Below the pieces are notes generated by a model. That model had not been told where the DNA came from. It searched no databases and saw only the letters and a program-made list of their open reading frames with translations. This document shows, piece after piece, positions 1 to 9,037 of a stretch of 64,000 bases of DNA. The stretch's first letter is position 1. Each line of letters begins with the position of its first letter. The stretch lies in contig NC_134355.1 of assembly GCF_048569485.1 (NCBI RefSeq), positions 559,005,142 to 559,069,141 on the forward strand, in the 5' to 3' direction. The stretch comes from Anomaloglossus baeobatrachus. Lineage: Eukaryota > Chordata > Amphibia > Anura > Aromobatidae. Both the position numbers and the translations under genes were made by a program.

Positions 1-97
1 AGATGATAGCCCCAGCCACCCTAAGCGAGCTCGCTGGGAAAGACCCTCGACGTCATCACACTGCTCAGGGTCTCAGCGCAATCAGTCTCCCTGTGAT

Positions 98-1108
98 GTG
101 TCTGATGAGAGTGATCAGGAATCCATTCCTGGAACCCCTCTCAACCTGGATACCCCTGATGGGGATGCCATGGTAAACGACCTTATCTCAGCCATCAATA
201 GGCTGTTGGATATTTCTCCCCCAGCCCCTTCAGCAGAAGAGGCGGCTGCGGAGCAGGAGAAGTTTCGTTTCCTTTATCCCAAGCGTAAATTGAGTGCTTT
301 GTTGGATCACGCTGACTTCAGAGAATCAATCCAGAAGCACGACGCTCACCCAGAAAGGCGTTTCTCTAAACGATCTAAAGATACGCGTTTCCCTTTCCCC
401 CCTGAGGTGGTCAAGCGCTGGACACAGTGTCCAAAGGTAGACCCCCCGATTTCCAAACTCGCAGCTAGGTCCATAGTTGCAGTGGAGGATGGCGCTTCAC
501 TTAAAGATGCCAATGACAGACAGATGGACCTTTGGTTAAAATCTGTCTATGAAGCTATCGGCGCGTCGTTTGCTCCGGCATTCGCAGCCGTATGGGCACT
601 CCAGGCTATTTCAGCTGGCTTAGCAAAAGTGGATGCTATCATACATCCAGCAGTGCCGCAAGTGGCGCACCTTACCACGCAGATGTCGGCGTTTGCGTCT
701 TACGCTATCAATGCGGTCCTAGAATCTACCAGTCGCACCTCAATGGCGTCCGCCAATTCGGTAGTTTTGCGCAGAGCCTTGTGGTTAAAGGACTGGAAAG
801 CAGATGCTGGTTCCAAAAAATGTTTAACCAGTTTGCCTTTATCTAGAGATAGACTGTTTGGCGAGCCATTGGCTGATATCATTAAGCAGTCCAAGGGTAA
901 AGACTCCTCTTTACCACAACCCAGAACAACCAAACCTCAGCAGAAAAAGTGGCAGCAGAGGTTTCAGTCCTTTCGAGGTTCGGGCAAGACACCGTTTACC
1001 TCGTCCAAAGGGACTCAGAGGACGCAAAGAAACTCAGATTCGTGGCGGGCTCACACGCGCCCCAAGAAAGCAAATGGAGGTACCACTTCCAAAGCGGCTA
1101 CCTCATGA
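98..1108 (+). CDS. DIRS A gag-like ORF1 product
   Basis: 336-residue open frame at the position where DIRS elements carry their gag-like ORF1. The N-terminal third is acidic and Ser/Pro-rich; the C-terminal 70 residues are very basic and rich in Gln, Ser and Arg, as expected of a nucleic-acid-binding tail. Its 3' end overlaps the reverse transcriptase frame, which is usual for the order. The equivalent in element D (34133-35834) shares the segment with RRALWL followed by a K/R-rich stretch near residues 225-250. No enzymatic motif is seen. The start is the first ATG of the open frame; the true start could lie elsewhere. Confidence 0.75.
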   Translation: MSDESDQESIPGTPLNLDTPDGDAMVNDLISAINRLLDISPPAPSAEEAAAEQEKFRFLYPKRKLSALLDHADFRESIQKHDAHPERRFSKRSKDTRFPFPPEVVKRWTQCPKVDPPISKLAARSIVAVEDGASLKDANDRQMDLWLKSVYEAIGASFAPAFAAVWALQAISAGLAKVDAIIHPAVPQVAHLTTQMSAFASYAINAVLESTSRTSMASANSVVLRRALWLKDWKADAGSKKCLTSLPLSRDRLFGEPLADIIKQSKGKDSSLPQPRTTKPQQKKWQQRFQSFRGSGKTPFTSSKGTQRTQRNSDSWRAHTRPKKANGGTTSKAATS

Positions 1109-3005
1109 CTTCCAGCCCCCTCCCTCCGCATCGCCGGTCGGGGGCAGGCTCTCCCGCTTTTCCGGCATTTGGATGTCACAGGTCAAAGACCGGTGGGTGA
1201 CGGACATTTTGTCTCGCGGGTACAGAATCGAGTTCAATTCCCGTCCTCCAGCTCGGTTCTTCAGAACCTCCCCACATCCAGACCGAGCAGATGCTCTGCT
1301 GCAGGCGGTGGACTCCCTAAGAGCGGAAGGAGTGGTGATCCCAGTCCCTCCTCAGGAACAAGGGCAAGGGTTTTACTCCAATCTCTTTGTGGTTCCAAAA
1401 AAGGACGGCTCGTTCCGTCCTGTTCTGGACCTAAAACGGCTCAACAAACATGTGCACGCCAGGAAGTTCCGGATGGAAACCCTGCGTTCTGTCATTGCCT
1501 CAATGTCCAGAGGAGACTTCCTTGCCTCAATAGACATCAAAGATGCTTATCTCCACGTGCCAATTGCTACAGAACATCAACGTTTTCTACGTTTTGTGAT
1601 AGGAGACGACCATTTTCAGTTCGTAGCTCTGCCATTTGGTCTGGCGACAGCCCCACGGGTCTTCACCAAGGTCATGGCGGCGGTGGTAGCAGTCTTGCAC
1701 TCTCAGGGACACTCGGTGATCCCTTACCTAGACGATTTATTGGTCAAAGCTCCCTCTCAAGAGGCATGTCAGCACAGCCTGAATGCTACGCTGGAGACCC
1801 TACAGTCTTTCGGATGGATCATCAACTTTCCAAAGTCGATCCTATCACCGACTCAATCACTAACGTATCTTGGCATGGAGTTTCATACTCTAGCAGCGAT
1901 AGTGAAGCTTCCGCTGAACAAGCAGCGGTCACTACAGACAGGGGTGCAATCTCTTCTGCAGGGCCAGTTGCATCCCTTGCGGCGCCTCATGCATTTCCTA
2001 GGGAAGATGGTGGCAGCCATGGAAGCAGTTCCCTTTGCGCAGTTTCATCTGCGCCCACTTCAATGGGACATTCTCCGCCAATGGGACGGGAAGTCAACGT
2101 CCCTGGACAGGAAAGTCTCACTTTCCCAGACGGCCAAGGACTCCCTACAATGGTGGCTCCTTCCCACCTCATTGTCTCAGGGAAGATCCTTCCTGCCCCC
2201 ATCCTGGGCAGTAGTCACGACAGATGCGAGTCTGTCAGGGTGGGGAGCAGTATTTCTCCACCACAGGGCTCAGGGGACGTGGACTCCGCAGGAGTCCACC
2301 CTTCAGATCAATGTTCTGGAGATCAGAGCAGTGTATCTTGCTCTACTGGCCTTCCAACAGTGGCTGGAAGGAAAGCAGATCCGAATCCAATCGGACAACT
2401 CCACAGCGGTGGCATACATCAACCACCAAGGAGGGACGCGCAGTCGGCAAGCCTTCCAAGAAGTCCGGCGCATTCTAATGTGGGTGGAGGACAGAGCATC
2501 CACCATATCCGCGGTTCACATCCCAGGCGTAGAAAACTGGGAAGCAGACTTCCTCAGTCGCCAGGGCATGGACGCAGGGGAATGGTCCCTTCACCCGGAC
2601 GTGTTTCAGGAAATCTGTCGCCGCTGGGGAGTGCCGGACGTCGACCTAATGGCATCCCGGCACAACAACAAGGTCCCGGCATTCATGGCGAGGTCGCGCG
2701 ATCAAAGAGCTCTGGCGGCAGACGCCTTGGTTCAAGATTGGTCGCAGTTTCAGCTCCCATACGTGTTTCCGCCTCTGGCGCTCTTGCCCAGAGTGCTACG
2801 CAAGATCAGATCCGAGTGCAGCCGCATCATACTCGTCGCTCCAGACTGGCCGAGGAGGTCGTGGTATCCGGATCTGTGGCATCTCACGATCGGTCGACCG
2901 TGGTCACTGCCAGACCGACCAGACTTACTGTCCCAAGGGCCGTTTTTCCATCAGAATTCTGCGGCCCTGAACCTGACTGTGTGGCCATTGAGTCCTGGAT
3001 CCTAG
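858..3005 (+). CDS. DIRS A reverse transcriptase / RNase H
   Basis: 715-residue frame. Reverse transcriptase occupies about residues 145-340: a KKDGSFRPVLDLKRLN block, SIDIKDAYLHVPI, FVALPFGLATAPRVFTK, and the YLDD active-site box near 1725. RNase H lies about residues 450-570, with VVTTDASLSGWGAVF and the later QSDNSTAVAYINHQGG block. The order RT then RNase H, with a C-terminal extension of about 120 residues before the recombinase, is typical of DIRS. The frame overlaps ORF1 upstream and the recombinase frame downstream. It would copy the element RNA into DNA in a cytoplasmic or nuclear particle; that is family knowledge, not seen here. Confidence 0.92.
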   Translation: MASHWLISLSSPRVKTPLYHNPEQPNLSRKSGSRGFSPFEVRARHRLPRPKGLRGRKETQIRGGLTRAPRKQMEVPLPKRLPHDFQPPPSASPVGGRLSRFSGIWMSQVKDRWVTDILSRGYRIEFNSRPPARFFRTSPHPDRADALLQAVDSLRAEGVVIPVPPQEQGQGFYSNLFVVPKKDGSFRPVLDLKRLNKHVHARKFRMETLRSVIASMSRGDFLASIDIKDAYLHVPIATEHQRFLRFVIGDDHFQFVALPFGLATAPRVFTKVMAAVVAVLHSQGHSVIPYLDDLLVKAPSQEACQHSLNATLETLQSFGWIINFPKSILSPTQSLTYLGMEFHTLAAIVKLPLNKQRSLQTGVQSLLQGQLHPLRRLMHFLGKMVAAMEAVPFAQFHLRPLQWDILRQWDGKSTSLDRKVSLSQTAKDSLQWWLLPTSLSQGRSFLPPSWAVVTTDASLSGWGAVFLHHRAQGTWTPQESTLQINVLEIRAVYLALLAFQQWLEGKQIRIQSDNSTAVAYINHQGGTRSRQAFQEVRRILMWVEDRASTISAVHIPGVENWEADFLSRQGMDAGEWSLHPDVFQEICRRWGVPDVDLMASRHNNKVPAFMARSRDQRALAADALVQDWSQFQLPYVFPPLALLPRVLRKIRSECSRIILVAPDWPRRSWYPDLWHLTIGRPWSLPDRPDLLSQGPFFHQNSAALNLTVWPLSPGS

Positions 3006-4024
3006 CATCTGCAGGATTATCTCAAGGAGTCGTTGCCACAATGAGACAAGCTAGAAAGTCGAATTCGGCTAAGATCTACCACAGAACGTGGAAGATTTTC
3101 TTATCCTGGTGCTCTGCTCAGGGAGTGTCTCCCTGGCCATTTGCATTGCCCAAGTTTCTTTCCTTCCTGCAATCGGGGTTAGAAAAGGGCTTGTCGCTCA
3201 GCTCCCTTAAAGGGCAAGTTTCGGCACTATCCGTGTTTTTTCAGAAGCGTCTAGCACGTCTTTCTAAGGTGCGCACGTTCCTGCAGGGGGTCTGTCATAT
3301 TGTGCCCCCGTACAAGCGGCCGTTAGATCCATGGGATCTGAACAGGGTACTAGTTGCTCTCCAGAAGCCGCCCTTCGAGCCTCTGAAGGAAGTTTCCTTT
3401 TCTCGGCTGTCACAGAAAGTGGCGTTTCTTGTTGCGATCACATCGCTTCGGCGAGTGTCTGAGCTGGCAGCTCTGTCATCCAAGGCTCCCTTCCTGGTGT
3501 TCCACCAGGACAAGGTAGTGCTGCGCCCTATTCCGGAGTTTCTCCCTAAGGTCGTATCCTCTTTTCATCTTAATCAGGATATATCCTTGCCTTCTTTTTG
3601 TCCTCATCCGGTTCACCGGTATGAAAAGGACTTACGTTTGCTAGATCTGGTGAGAGCACTCAGAATCTACATTTCCCGCACGGCGCCCATGCGCCGTGCC
3701 GATGCACTTTTTGTCCTTGTCGCTGGTCCGCGCAAGGGGTTGCAGGCTTCTAAAGCCACCCTGGCTCGATGGATCAAAGAACCAATTCTAGAGGCCTACC
3801 GTTCTGCGGGGCTTCCGGTTCCTTCAGGGCTAAAAGCCCACTCAACCAGAGCCGTGGGTGCGTCCTGGGCATTACGTCACCAGGCTTCGGCTCAACAGGT
3901 GTGCCAGGCAGCTACCTGGTCCAGTCTGCACACTTTCACCAAGCATTATCAGGTGCATACCTATGCTTCGGCGGATGCCAGCTTAGGTAGAAGAGTCCTG
4001 CAGGCGGCAGTGACACCCCCGTAG
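3001..4024 (+). CDS. DIRS A tyrosine recombinase
   Basis: The recombinase part of a long plus-strand open frame that starts upstream in overlap with the RT gene; only the part from about 3001 is recombinase-like. It begins with a core-binding-like region (SAKIYHRTWKIFLSWC) and continues to the catalytic domain, where the expected R, H-x-x-R and Y positions are visible: LRRVSELAALS, AHSTRAVGAS, and TFTKHYQVH near the C-terminus. The enzyme is thought to join the circular DNA copy to the target without duplication. The matching region in element D (37700-38690) gives the same motif order. It ends about 75 bp before the internal complementary region. Confidence 0.92.
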
Positions 4025-4096
4025 GGGAGGGCTGTTTTGCAGCTCTAACATGAGGTATTTCTTTACCCACCCAGGGACAGCTTTTGGACGTCCCAA

Positions 4097-4192
4097 TCGT
4101 CTGGGTCTCCCAATAGAGCGCTGAAGAAGAAGGGAATTTTGTTACTTACCGTAAATTCCTTTTCTTCTAGCTCTTATTGGGAGACCCAGCAC
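4097..4192. repeat. DIRS A internal complementary region
   Basis: The segment reads as two joined antisense pieces. Its right part (from AAGGGAATTTTG onward) is the reverse complement of the element's own 3' terminal repeat at 4451-4512. Its left part (through GCGCTGAAGAAG) should be the reverse complement of the unseen 5' edge. In DIRS elements this region acts as the template over which the two ends are joined into a circle. The shared triplet at the junction is CTT, which fixes the 3' end of A at 4512. Confidence 0.85.
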
Positions 4193-4450
4193 CCGCCCTG
4201 TTGTCCTTCGGGATGTTTTTTTGTTGTTTGCGGGTACACATGTTGTTCATGTTGAACGGTTTTTCAGTTCTCCGATGTTATTCGGAGTTAATTTGTTTAA
4301 ACCAGTTATTGGCTTCCTCCTTCTTGCTTTGGCACTAAAACTGGAGAACCCGTGATACCACGGGGGGGGTATAGCCAGAGGGGGAGGGGCCTTGCACTTT
4401 TAATGTAGTGCTTTGTGTGGCCTCCAGAGGGCAGTAGCTATACCCCAATC

Positions 4451-4512
4451 GTCTGGGTCTCCCAATAAGAGCTAGAAGAAAAGGAATTTACGGTAAGTAA
4501 CAAAATTCCCTT
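4451..4512 (+). repeat. DIRS A right terminal repeat
   Basis: Inverted counterpart of 4135-4192. It carries a splice-donor-like CGGTAAGTAA near its outer edge. The next base, 4513, is the first of recognisable piggyBac transposase sequence, so this is the exact element edge. Confidence 0.85.
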
Positions 4513-5051
4513 CATTTGGCATGGTCATGACCCGCAAACTGTTTGAGGCCGTTCATAGGTTTCTTCATTTTAGGGACAATGCGGACAGCCTTCCCCGCGA
4601 TGATCCGAATTTTGATACTGTTCAAAATTCGACCGGTCATCGAGCACTTCAGCAACAAGTTTGCTGAAGTGTACATTCCCAAAATGGAAATTTGTGTGGA
4701 TGAATCCCTCATCCACTTCAAAGGGGGGCTTCAATTCCGTCAGTACCTGCCAGGTACGGGATAAAACTCTATAAGCTGTGTGAGAGTACCTCAGGGTACA
4801 CTCGCAGCTTTAGAGTTTACCAAGGGAAGGATAGCAGGATCCAGCCCCCAGAATGCCCACCTACTCAGGGGGTGAGTGGAAAAATAGTGTGGGATTTGAT
4901 CCACCCACTGTTTGATAAAGGTTACCATCTGTACGTTGATAACTTTTACACAAGCATCCCACTCTTTCAATCCCTCTCTGACAGAACTACTGCCGCTTGC
5001 GGTACTGTGCGCAGAGACCAGAGGGGTCTCCCTTTGTCGCTAGTTGAGAAG

Positions 5052-5130
5052 CTGTAGTAGGAGAGAAAAGGCGCAATAGGGTCTTACCCGATTTACAGGG
5101 CAGAGGAAAAAAGGGTTAAAACACACTCAC
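5052..5130 (-). other. small intron-like segment in Penelope terminal repeat
   Basis: On the minus strand the segment opens with GACAG|GTGAGTGT, ends with a pyrimidine-rich CTCTCCTACTACAG, and is 79 nt long. The same layout, with a shared inner block GGGTAAGACCCTATTGCGC, is found at 16429-16498. The Drosophila Penelope terminal repeat is known to hold a short intron at the same place. Splicing here is inferred from motif conservation only. Confidence 0.55.
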
Positions 5131-5313
5131 CTGTCTGGGTTGTGTCAGTCACAACCCCTTAGAGAACGTGGATGAGTGCTTTAGTGGTTCAGCAGCGGCC
5201 CCGTGTCTGACCAAAGGATATCAAAGTGTAGACAGGAGGAAAAACGGGTTTAAAAACCGCGCTAGGGAACCACGAGCAAGGATGTAAATGAATATTTTAA
5301 TTTTATTTAGATA

Positions 5314-5358
5314 ATTCCAACGCGTTTCGGAGACCCATCTGTCTCCTTCCTCAGGGAA
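5314..5358 (-). ncRNA. hammerhead-type self-cleaving motif, minus-strand arm
   Basis: The inverted copy of the motif at 5369-5413, with the same core (CTGAGGA...GAAACGCGTT), stem II and stem I on the minus strand. The two motifs face away from a shared centre, so either transcript strand of the fold-back would carry one sense and one antisense copy. Confidence 0.6.
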
Positions 5359-5368
5359 AAAGAATCTT

Positions 5369-5413
5369 TTTCCCTGAGGAAGGAGACAGATGGGTCTCCG
5401 AAACGCGTTGGAA
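5369..5413 (+). ncRNA. hammerhead-type self-cleaving motif, plus-strand arm
   Basis: Core CTGAGGA (5374-5380) and GAAACGCGTT (5400-5409). Stem II is GGAGAC/GTCTCC (six perfect pairs). Stem I is TTCC/GGAA. Stem III is only A-C...G-T with a GC loop, but ACGCGT is self-complementary, so two molecules could form a six-pair stem. This fits the small hammerhead variants known from Penelope-like elements. Activity is inferred. Confidence 0.65.
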
Positions 5414-6154
5414 TTAAATAAAAGAAAAATATTCATTTACATCCTTGCTCGTGGTTTCCTAGCGCGGTTTTTAAACCCGTTTTTCCTCCAGTCTACACTT
5501 TGATATCCTTTGTCGCTAGTTGAGCAGCCTCTCCCTAAGGGTGAGAGCCAAGCCCAATGTAGCGGCAACCTGGTTGTGGTCAAGTTCAAAGACAAAAGGG
5601 ACGTCTTTTTCTTGACAACAATCCATGGTCCCGGCACCACGGCCACCACCGTTAGAGGTTCCTCAGCACAGGTCTACAAACCGGACTGTTCCCTGGGGTA
5701 CAACAAGCACATGGGGGGAGTTGATCTTTATGATCAAGTCCTCCAGCCCTATGGTGCCATGCGGAAGGTGAAGGTGTTGTACAAGAAGCTGGCCATGCAT
5801 ATCGTACAGATGGCACTGTATAACGCATACGTGCTCTCATGATGTGCAGGCCAGACCAACAACACCTTCCTTCAGTTCCAGGAGGTGGTGATAAAAGCCC
5901 TCATGTTTGGAGATGAGGAAGGAGCAGGCCCCAGCACCTCAAGAACTCAAGTTTCCCGTATGGTACCAGGGCAACATTTTCCCGGTGAGGGAATATCAAG
6001 AAAAAGGTGCCGGGTCTGCTATAAAAAGGAGATAAGAAAAGAGACGCGTTTCCAATGTGAAACGTGTCCTGAAAAACCTGGATTGTGTTTGAATGAATGC
6101 TTCATCACACGTCCTTGGACTAAACACATCCTGACATTCCCCTACAGAACTCAC

Positions 6155-6294
6155 CCACACCAGCCTGACATACACAACACCACACACACACACACACACA
6201 CACACACCAACCTGACGTACACTACACCAACCTGACATACACTATGTCAGGTTGGTGTGTGTGTTGTAGTGTACATCAGGTTGTGTGTGGTATG
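6155..6294. repeat. hairpin-rich CCAACCTGACATACAC array, left part
   Basis: Alternating sense and antisense copies of a roughly 25-30 bp unit around CACCAACCTGACRTACACTACAC, plus a (CA)n run at 6180-6206. It follows the piggyBac coding end and continues at 11205 beyond an inserted LTR element, so both parts were once one array, possibly the 3' flank of the piggyBac element. Confidence 0.7.
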
Positions 6295-7198
6295 TGTAGA
6301 CACGGGGCTCAGTGGGTGCTCTCGTCCACTAAAACCCGCCGCCTTTAGAAAGACAGCGTGGATCAGGGCTCATCCCAACTAAACGCCGGCCTCCTTAACT
6401 GTGGGCGTAACACTACTCAGACAACACAGGGTGAGGGAACCACAATAATTAGACTTTATTGGATCCCCAAACAATTAATGGCACATAACCAGCAAAACAC
6501 AAATGTAACAGGCAACAGAGTCTCACCCTTCCGCTGGCTCACCAGGGATTTAGAATGTCCATGCCTCAGAGGTTCCAGGGCTATTTACTCCAATCCAGCA
6601 GCACCCCGCTTTTGGCGGGCATCCATCGAGAAAGGAATAATGCCAGATTTAGGAAGCTGTCTGAGGTCTGTAACAGGTGACTGAACTGTCCCAACCTGAG
6701 TGTCCTCCTTAGGTAGTCCTGGTATGATGTTACAATCCTGGCAGCCGAACCGGAGTCCCTAGATTGAAGCCATAAGATATCCCAATCCTCTAGTCAGCTC
6801 CTAAGAGCTTAGACTGGATCCATCAGCATCCATCAACAACCACCTGGTGGCTTAAAGAAATCCCTTTTATAGCCACAGCCTTCCACTTGGATACACTGCG
6901 TCCTCATCGATTGGTTGGACAAGATCGCCTCTTCCATTGGATGAATCTCAAGCTGCATGGACAATGTTCATCCAAATGATGTCCATAGAAAGACTGAGGG
7001 TATACATGTAGTCTGGAATGCACAGCCTAGATAATGGCTACTAAGGTAATCACATTAGCAATACACAACTACAATACAATGGTTACTGGAAGAGTCTGGA
7101 GAAACAATAGGTAAGCAAACATGAGGTAATACACAATAGAACAATACGTCTGGCTGAATGTTAAGAAACTTTAACCCATGAGAGTCCATGTCGTCACA
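6295..7198 (-). repeat. 3' LTR of the minus-strand LTR element
   Basis: 904 bp, TG...CA on the minus strand. It matches 9038-9723 and 10992-11204. By eye most of the length is identical apart from scattered substitutions and two short indels. Confidence 0.85.
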
Positions 7199-7324
7199 TT
7201 CCTCCCCCTTCTTAATATTAGCCAAACATGATAGGCTTCCGATCATCATCCTCCTCTTGACGGCATTGTCCTTTTTAATGGTGAGGTCAGCAACAGAGGC
7301 TTGCATCTATACACCTCCCCCTGA

Positions 7325-8437
7325 TTACCTCCCCCCAGTTGAGCAGCAATATTGCGGACAAGCACTGATACATTTCTTACTATCAATCTTCCCCCAGTCA
7401 ATAGCCACAGTGTGGTTAGGCTTATTCACGGTTCTTGGCTCAGAAGTGGATGCTGGAGACTGGGAATGTGAATTATCCTTGGAAAAGATGTTAGAAAGAT
7501 CCACATCAGGGTCCTGCTTGGCTTGGAAGTGGGTGATGGCTGCTTCAAACTGACTGAATAGTCCTTGTCCTAGGTCATTCTCCAAAATGACTGGTATGAG
7601 CAGGTAATCCCCAAGCCCCACTTTCACTTCCCTCTGAGTGGTATCCGAAACAACAGGCTTGGTGGGGCCATCTATGAACCCGACTTCAACTTCCTCCTGG
7701 CTAGTCCCCGAAACAACAGGTGTGGGGAGGCTGTCCATAAACTCCATATGGACCTCTTCCTGGTCAGACCCCAAAGTAACTGGTGTGGGGACGGTGTCCA
7801 TAAGCTCCACATCAGCCTTGCTCTGGTCAGTCTCCACAATGACAGGTATAGGGAGATGGTTCACAAGTCCCACATCGATCGCTTCCTGGTTAGTTCCCAA
7901 AATACCAGGGATGGGGATGCTGTTCATAAGCTCCACATCAGCCTTGCTCTGGTCAGTCTCCACAATGACCGGTATGGGGAGGCTGTTCACAATTCCCACA
8001 TCGATCACTTCCTGGTTGGTCCCCAAAATACCAGTTGTGGGGAGGCTATCCACAAGCTCCACCTCGACCTCTCCCTGGTCGGTCCTTAGTTCCAACTGCA
8101 CACATGCCAGAGGGACGTCTGAGCGCTGGCCCTCAGCCAGGGAGATGGCAAATTGGGAGTCTGGTAAATGGTCTTCTGGGGAAACAATAACTGGGCTTAC
8201 CAGAGTGATGGAAGATCCAATGTCTCGAAGTCCTTGAGCCTGTATATCACCGACCTTGACCGTCTGGATGTGGGGATGGAGGTTGGCTGGTGTACGGTGT
8301 CCGGCCTGCCGTAGGGTGGGGACTGGATAAACCACTTCCTCAGCTATTGGTGTTTCTTGGGAGTAGCATTCCTCAGGTCTCGTTGATTCATCTTGGCATA
8401 TGTTGACTGGTTGGAGTGGCAGACGGGTTCCAAGCAT
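7325..8437 (-). CDS. Retroviral-type protease-like frame with a 21-residue repeat array
   Basis: A 370-residue open frame in the middle of the LTR element. About residues 60-120 look like a gypsy-type aspartic protease region (VGDIQAQGLRDIGSSITLVSP, where LRDTGSS is the usual form). From about residue 120 to 290 the tail is a tandem array of eight 21-residue repeats of the form V-(E/G)-h-h-(D/N)-x-h-P-x-P-V-h-h-x-T-D-Q, each resembling the protease C-terminal strand. The end has no RT. Whether any protein is made is unknown. Confidence 0.7.
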   Translation of the reverse strand: MLGTRLPLQPVNICQDESTRPEECYSQETPIAEEVVYPVPTLRQAGHRTPANLHPHIQTVKVGDIQAQGLRDIGSSITLVSPVIVSPEDHLPDSQFAISLAEGQRSDVPLACVQLELRTDQGEVEVELVDSLPTTGILGTNQEVIDVGIVNSLPIPVIVETDQSKADVELMNSIPIPGILGTNQEAIDVGLVNHLPIPVIVETDQSKADVELMDTVPTPVTLGSDQEEVHMEFMDSLPTPVVSGTSQEEVEVGFIDGPTKPVVSDTTQREVKVGLGDYLLIPVILENDLGQGLFSQFEAAITHFQAKQDPDVDLSNIFSKDNSHSQSPASTSEPRTVNKPNHTVAIDWGKIDSKKCISACPQYCCSTGGR

Positions 8438-8482
8438 GTGGCCTCTTTGTTTTGGTGCAGCTTCTGCTGGGTAGCGGGACCA

Positions 8483-9036
8483 TCATTCTCGAGCGGCTGG
8501 TGCTAGCAGTACGGCAGCTGGCACTCCATAAACATATTCCAGAACCCAAGCCCTCTCTTCTCTTGAGGATTTAGGCCCCAATGCAGTCAACAATGCTGTG
8601 GCTTGGGCCATTTTGGACCAAGTTGATTCCCGATTGTCACTAGATCCATGATGTGGCACATAGATTAAATTCTCTGGGTCAATATTGGCGGGATCCTCAT
8701 CATCCCCTGCATCATTCTGGGCATCCCAAAGGACTAATTTTTGAATCAAGTCCGACCGAGTTTCAGCGTTCCAGTAGATAATCTTTCGCCTCTGGCACAG
8801 ATCCTATAGTATCCATTTACTGCTGCGGTCGTAACTCCTCTCTGATCCTCGTCCCATGGCTGAGCTGGTGCGGTTGGACATGGCAGCGTCCGAAACCTGA
8901 ATGCCTCCCCTATGGCCTGCTGGGTATGCTTATGTGCCTCCCTGGTTGTTGAGCCCTGGACGGTGTCCACGAACACCAGTCCGCTGCAGCTCCCCTGGGT
9001 AAACCAGGCTGAGTAGTGTCCCACCGCTGCCACCAA
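8483..9036 (-). pseudogene. gag-like N-terminal region of the minus-strand LTR element
   Basis: Sequence just inside the 5' LTR and primer-binding site, in the position of gag. A segment reading RSDLIQKLVLWD resembles the small helical block near the N-terminus of gypsy/retroviral gag. Acidic and polar stretches follow. The region is split over more than one frame and is treated as broken. Confidence 0.5.
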
Positions 9037-9037
9037 T

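Larger units (their letters stand above)
1..4512 (+). mobile_element. DIRS-type tyrosine-recombinase retrotransposon A, 5' end outside window
   Basis: Retrotransposon of the DIRS order: a gag-like frame, a reverse transcriptase/RNase H frame and a tyrosine recombinase frame follow one another on the plus strand, then an internal complementary region (4097-4192) and a right terminal repeat (4451-4512). DIRS elements use the recombinase rather than an integrase and make no target duplication, and none is seen here. The right end abuts piggyBac coding sequence at 4513, so this copy landed in a piggyBac gene. Long frames remain open, so the part in view looks largely whole and fairly young. The left terminal repeat is off the window. 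Family call is strong; the sub-family is not known. Confidence 0.93.
5049..5506 (-). mobile_element. Penelope-like element terminal repeat, fold-back copy
   Basis: An insertion in the piggyBac gene, flanked by a direct repeat CCTTTGTCGCTAGTTGAG (5031-5048 and 5507-5524; the last bases of the arm also match, so the true duplication may be 13-18 bp). The right two thirds form a near-perfect palindrome centred close to 5363. The unpaired left part (5049-5215) read on the minus strand resembles the Penelope terminal repeat at 16.2-16.5 kb, including a GTGAGT...CAG intron. So this is a terminal repeat with an inverted copy of its own end, an arrangement known for Penelope-like elements. No coding sequence remains. 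Confidence 0.78.
4513..6130 (+). pseudogene. piggyBac (PGBD4-like) transposase, C-terminal two thirds, interrupted
   Basis: Pieces in several frames match a piggyBac DDD transposase. In order: KLFEAVHRFLHFRDN (from about 4523), RPVIEHFSNKFAEVY, ICVDES (first catalytic Asp, near 4690), KIVWDLIHPLFDKGYHLYVDNFYTSIPLF (second Asp, near 4930), ACGTVRRDQRGLP; then after an insertion at 5049-5506, KHMGGVDLYDQVLQPY (third Asp, near 5715), KKLAMHIVQMALYNAYVL, and a C-terminal Cys-rich cross-brace (RCRVCYKKEIRKETRFQCETCPEKPGLC, near 6010). All three catalytic Asp codons survive, but the gene has frameshifts and stops (for example GTG followed by TAA-frame breaks near 4762 and a TGA near 5841) and lost its N-terminus to DIRS A or beyond the window. 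It is dead as a gene. Confidence 0.9.

Noticed and set aside
5031-5524. Reading the 450-bp insert in piggyBac as an intron
   Set aside because: It is flanked by a direct repeat of target sequence and is a palindromic Penelope repeat; no splice sites at its edges.
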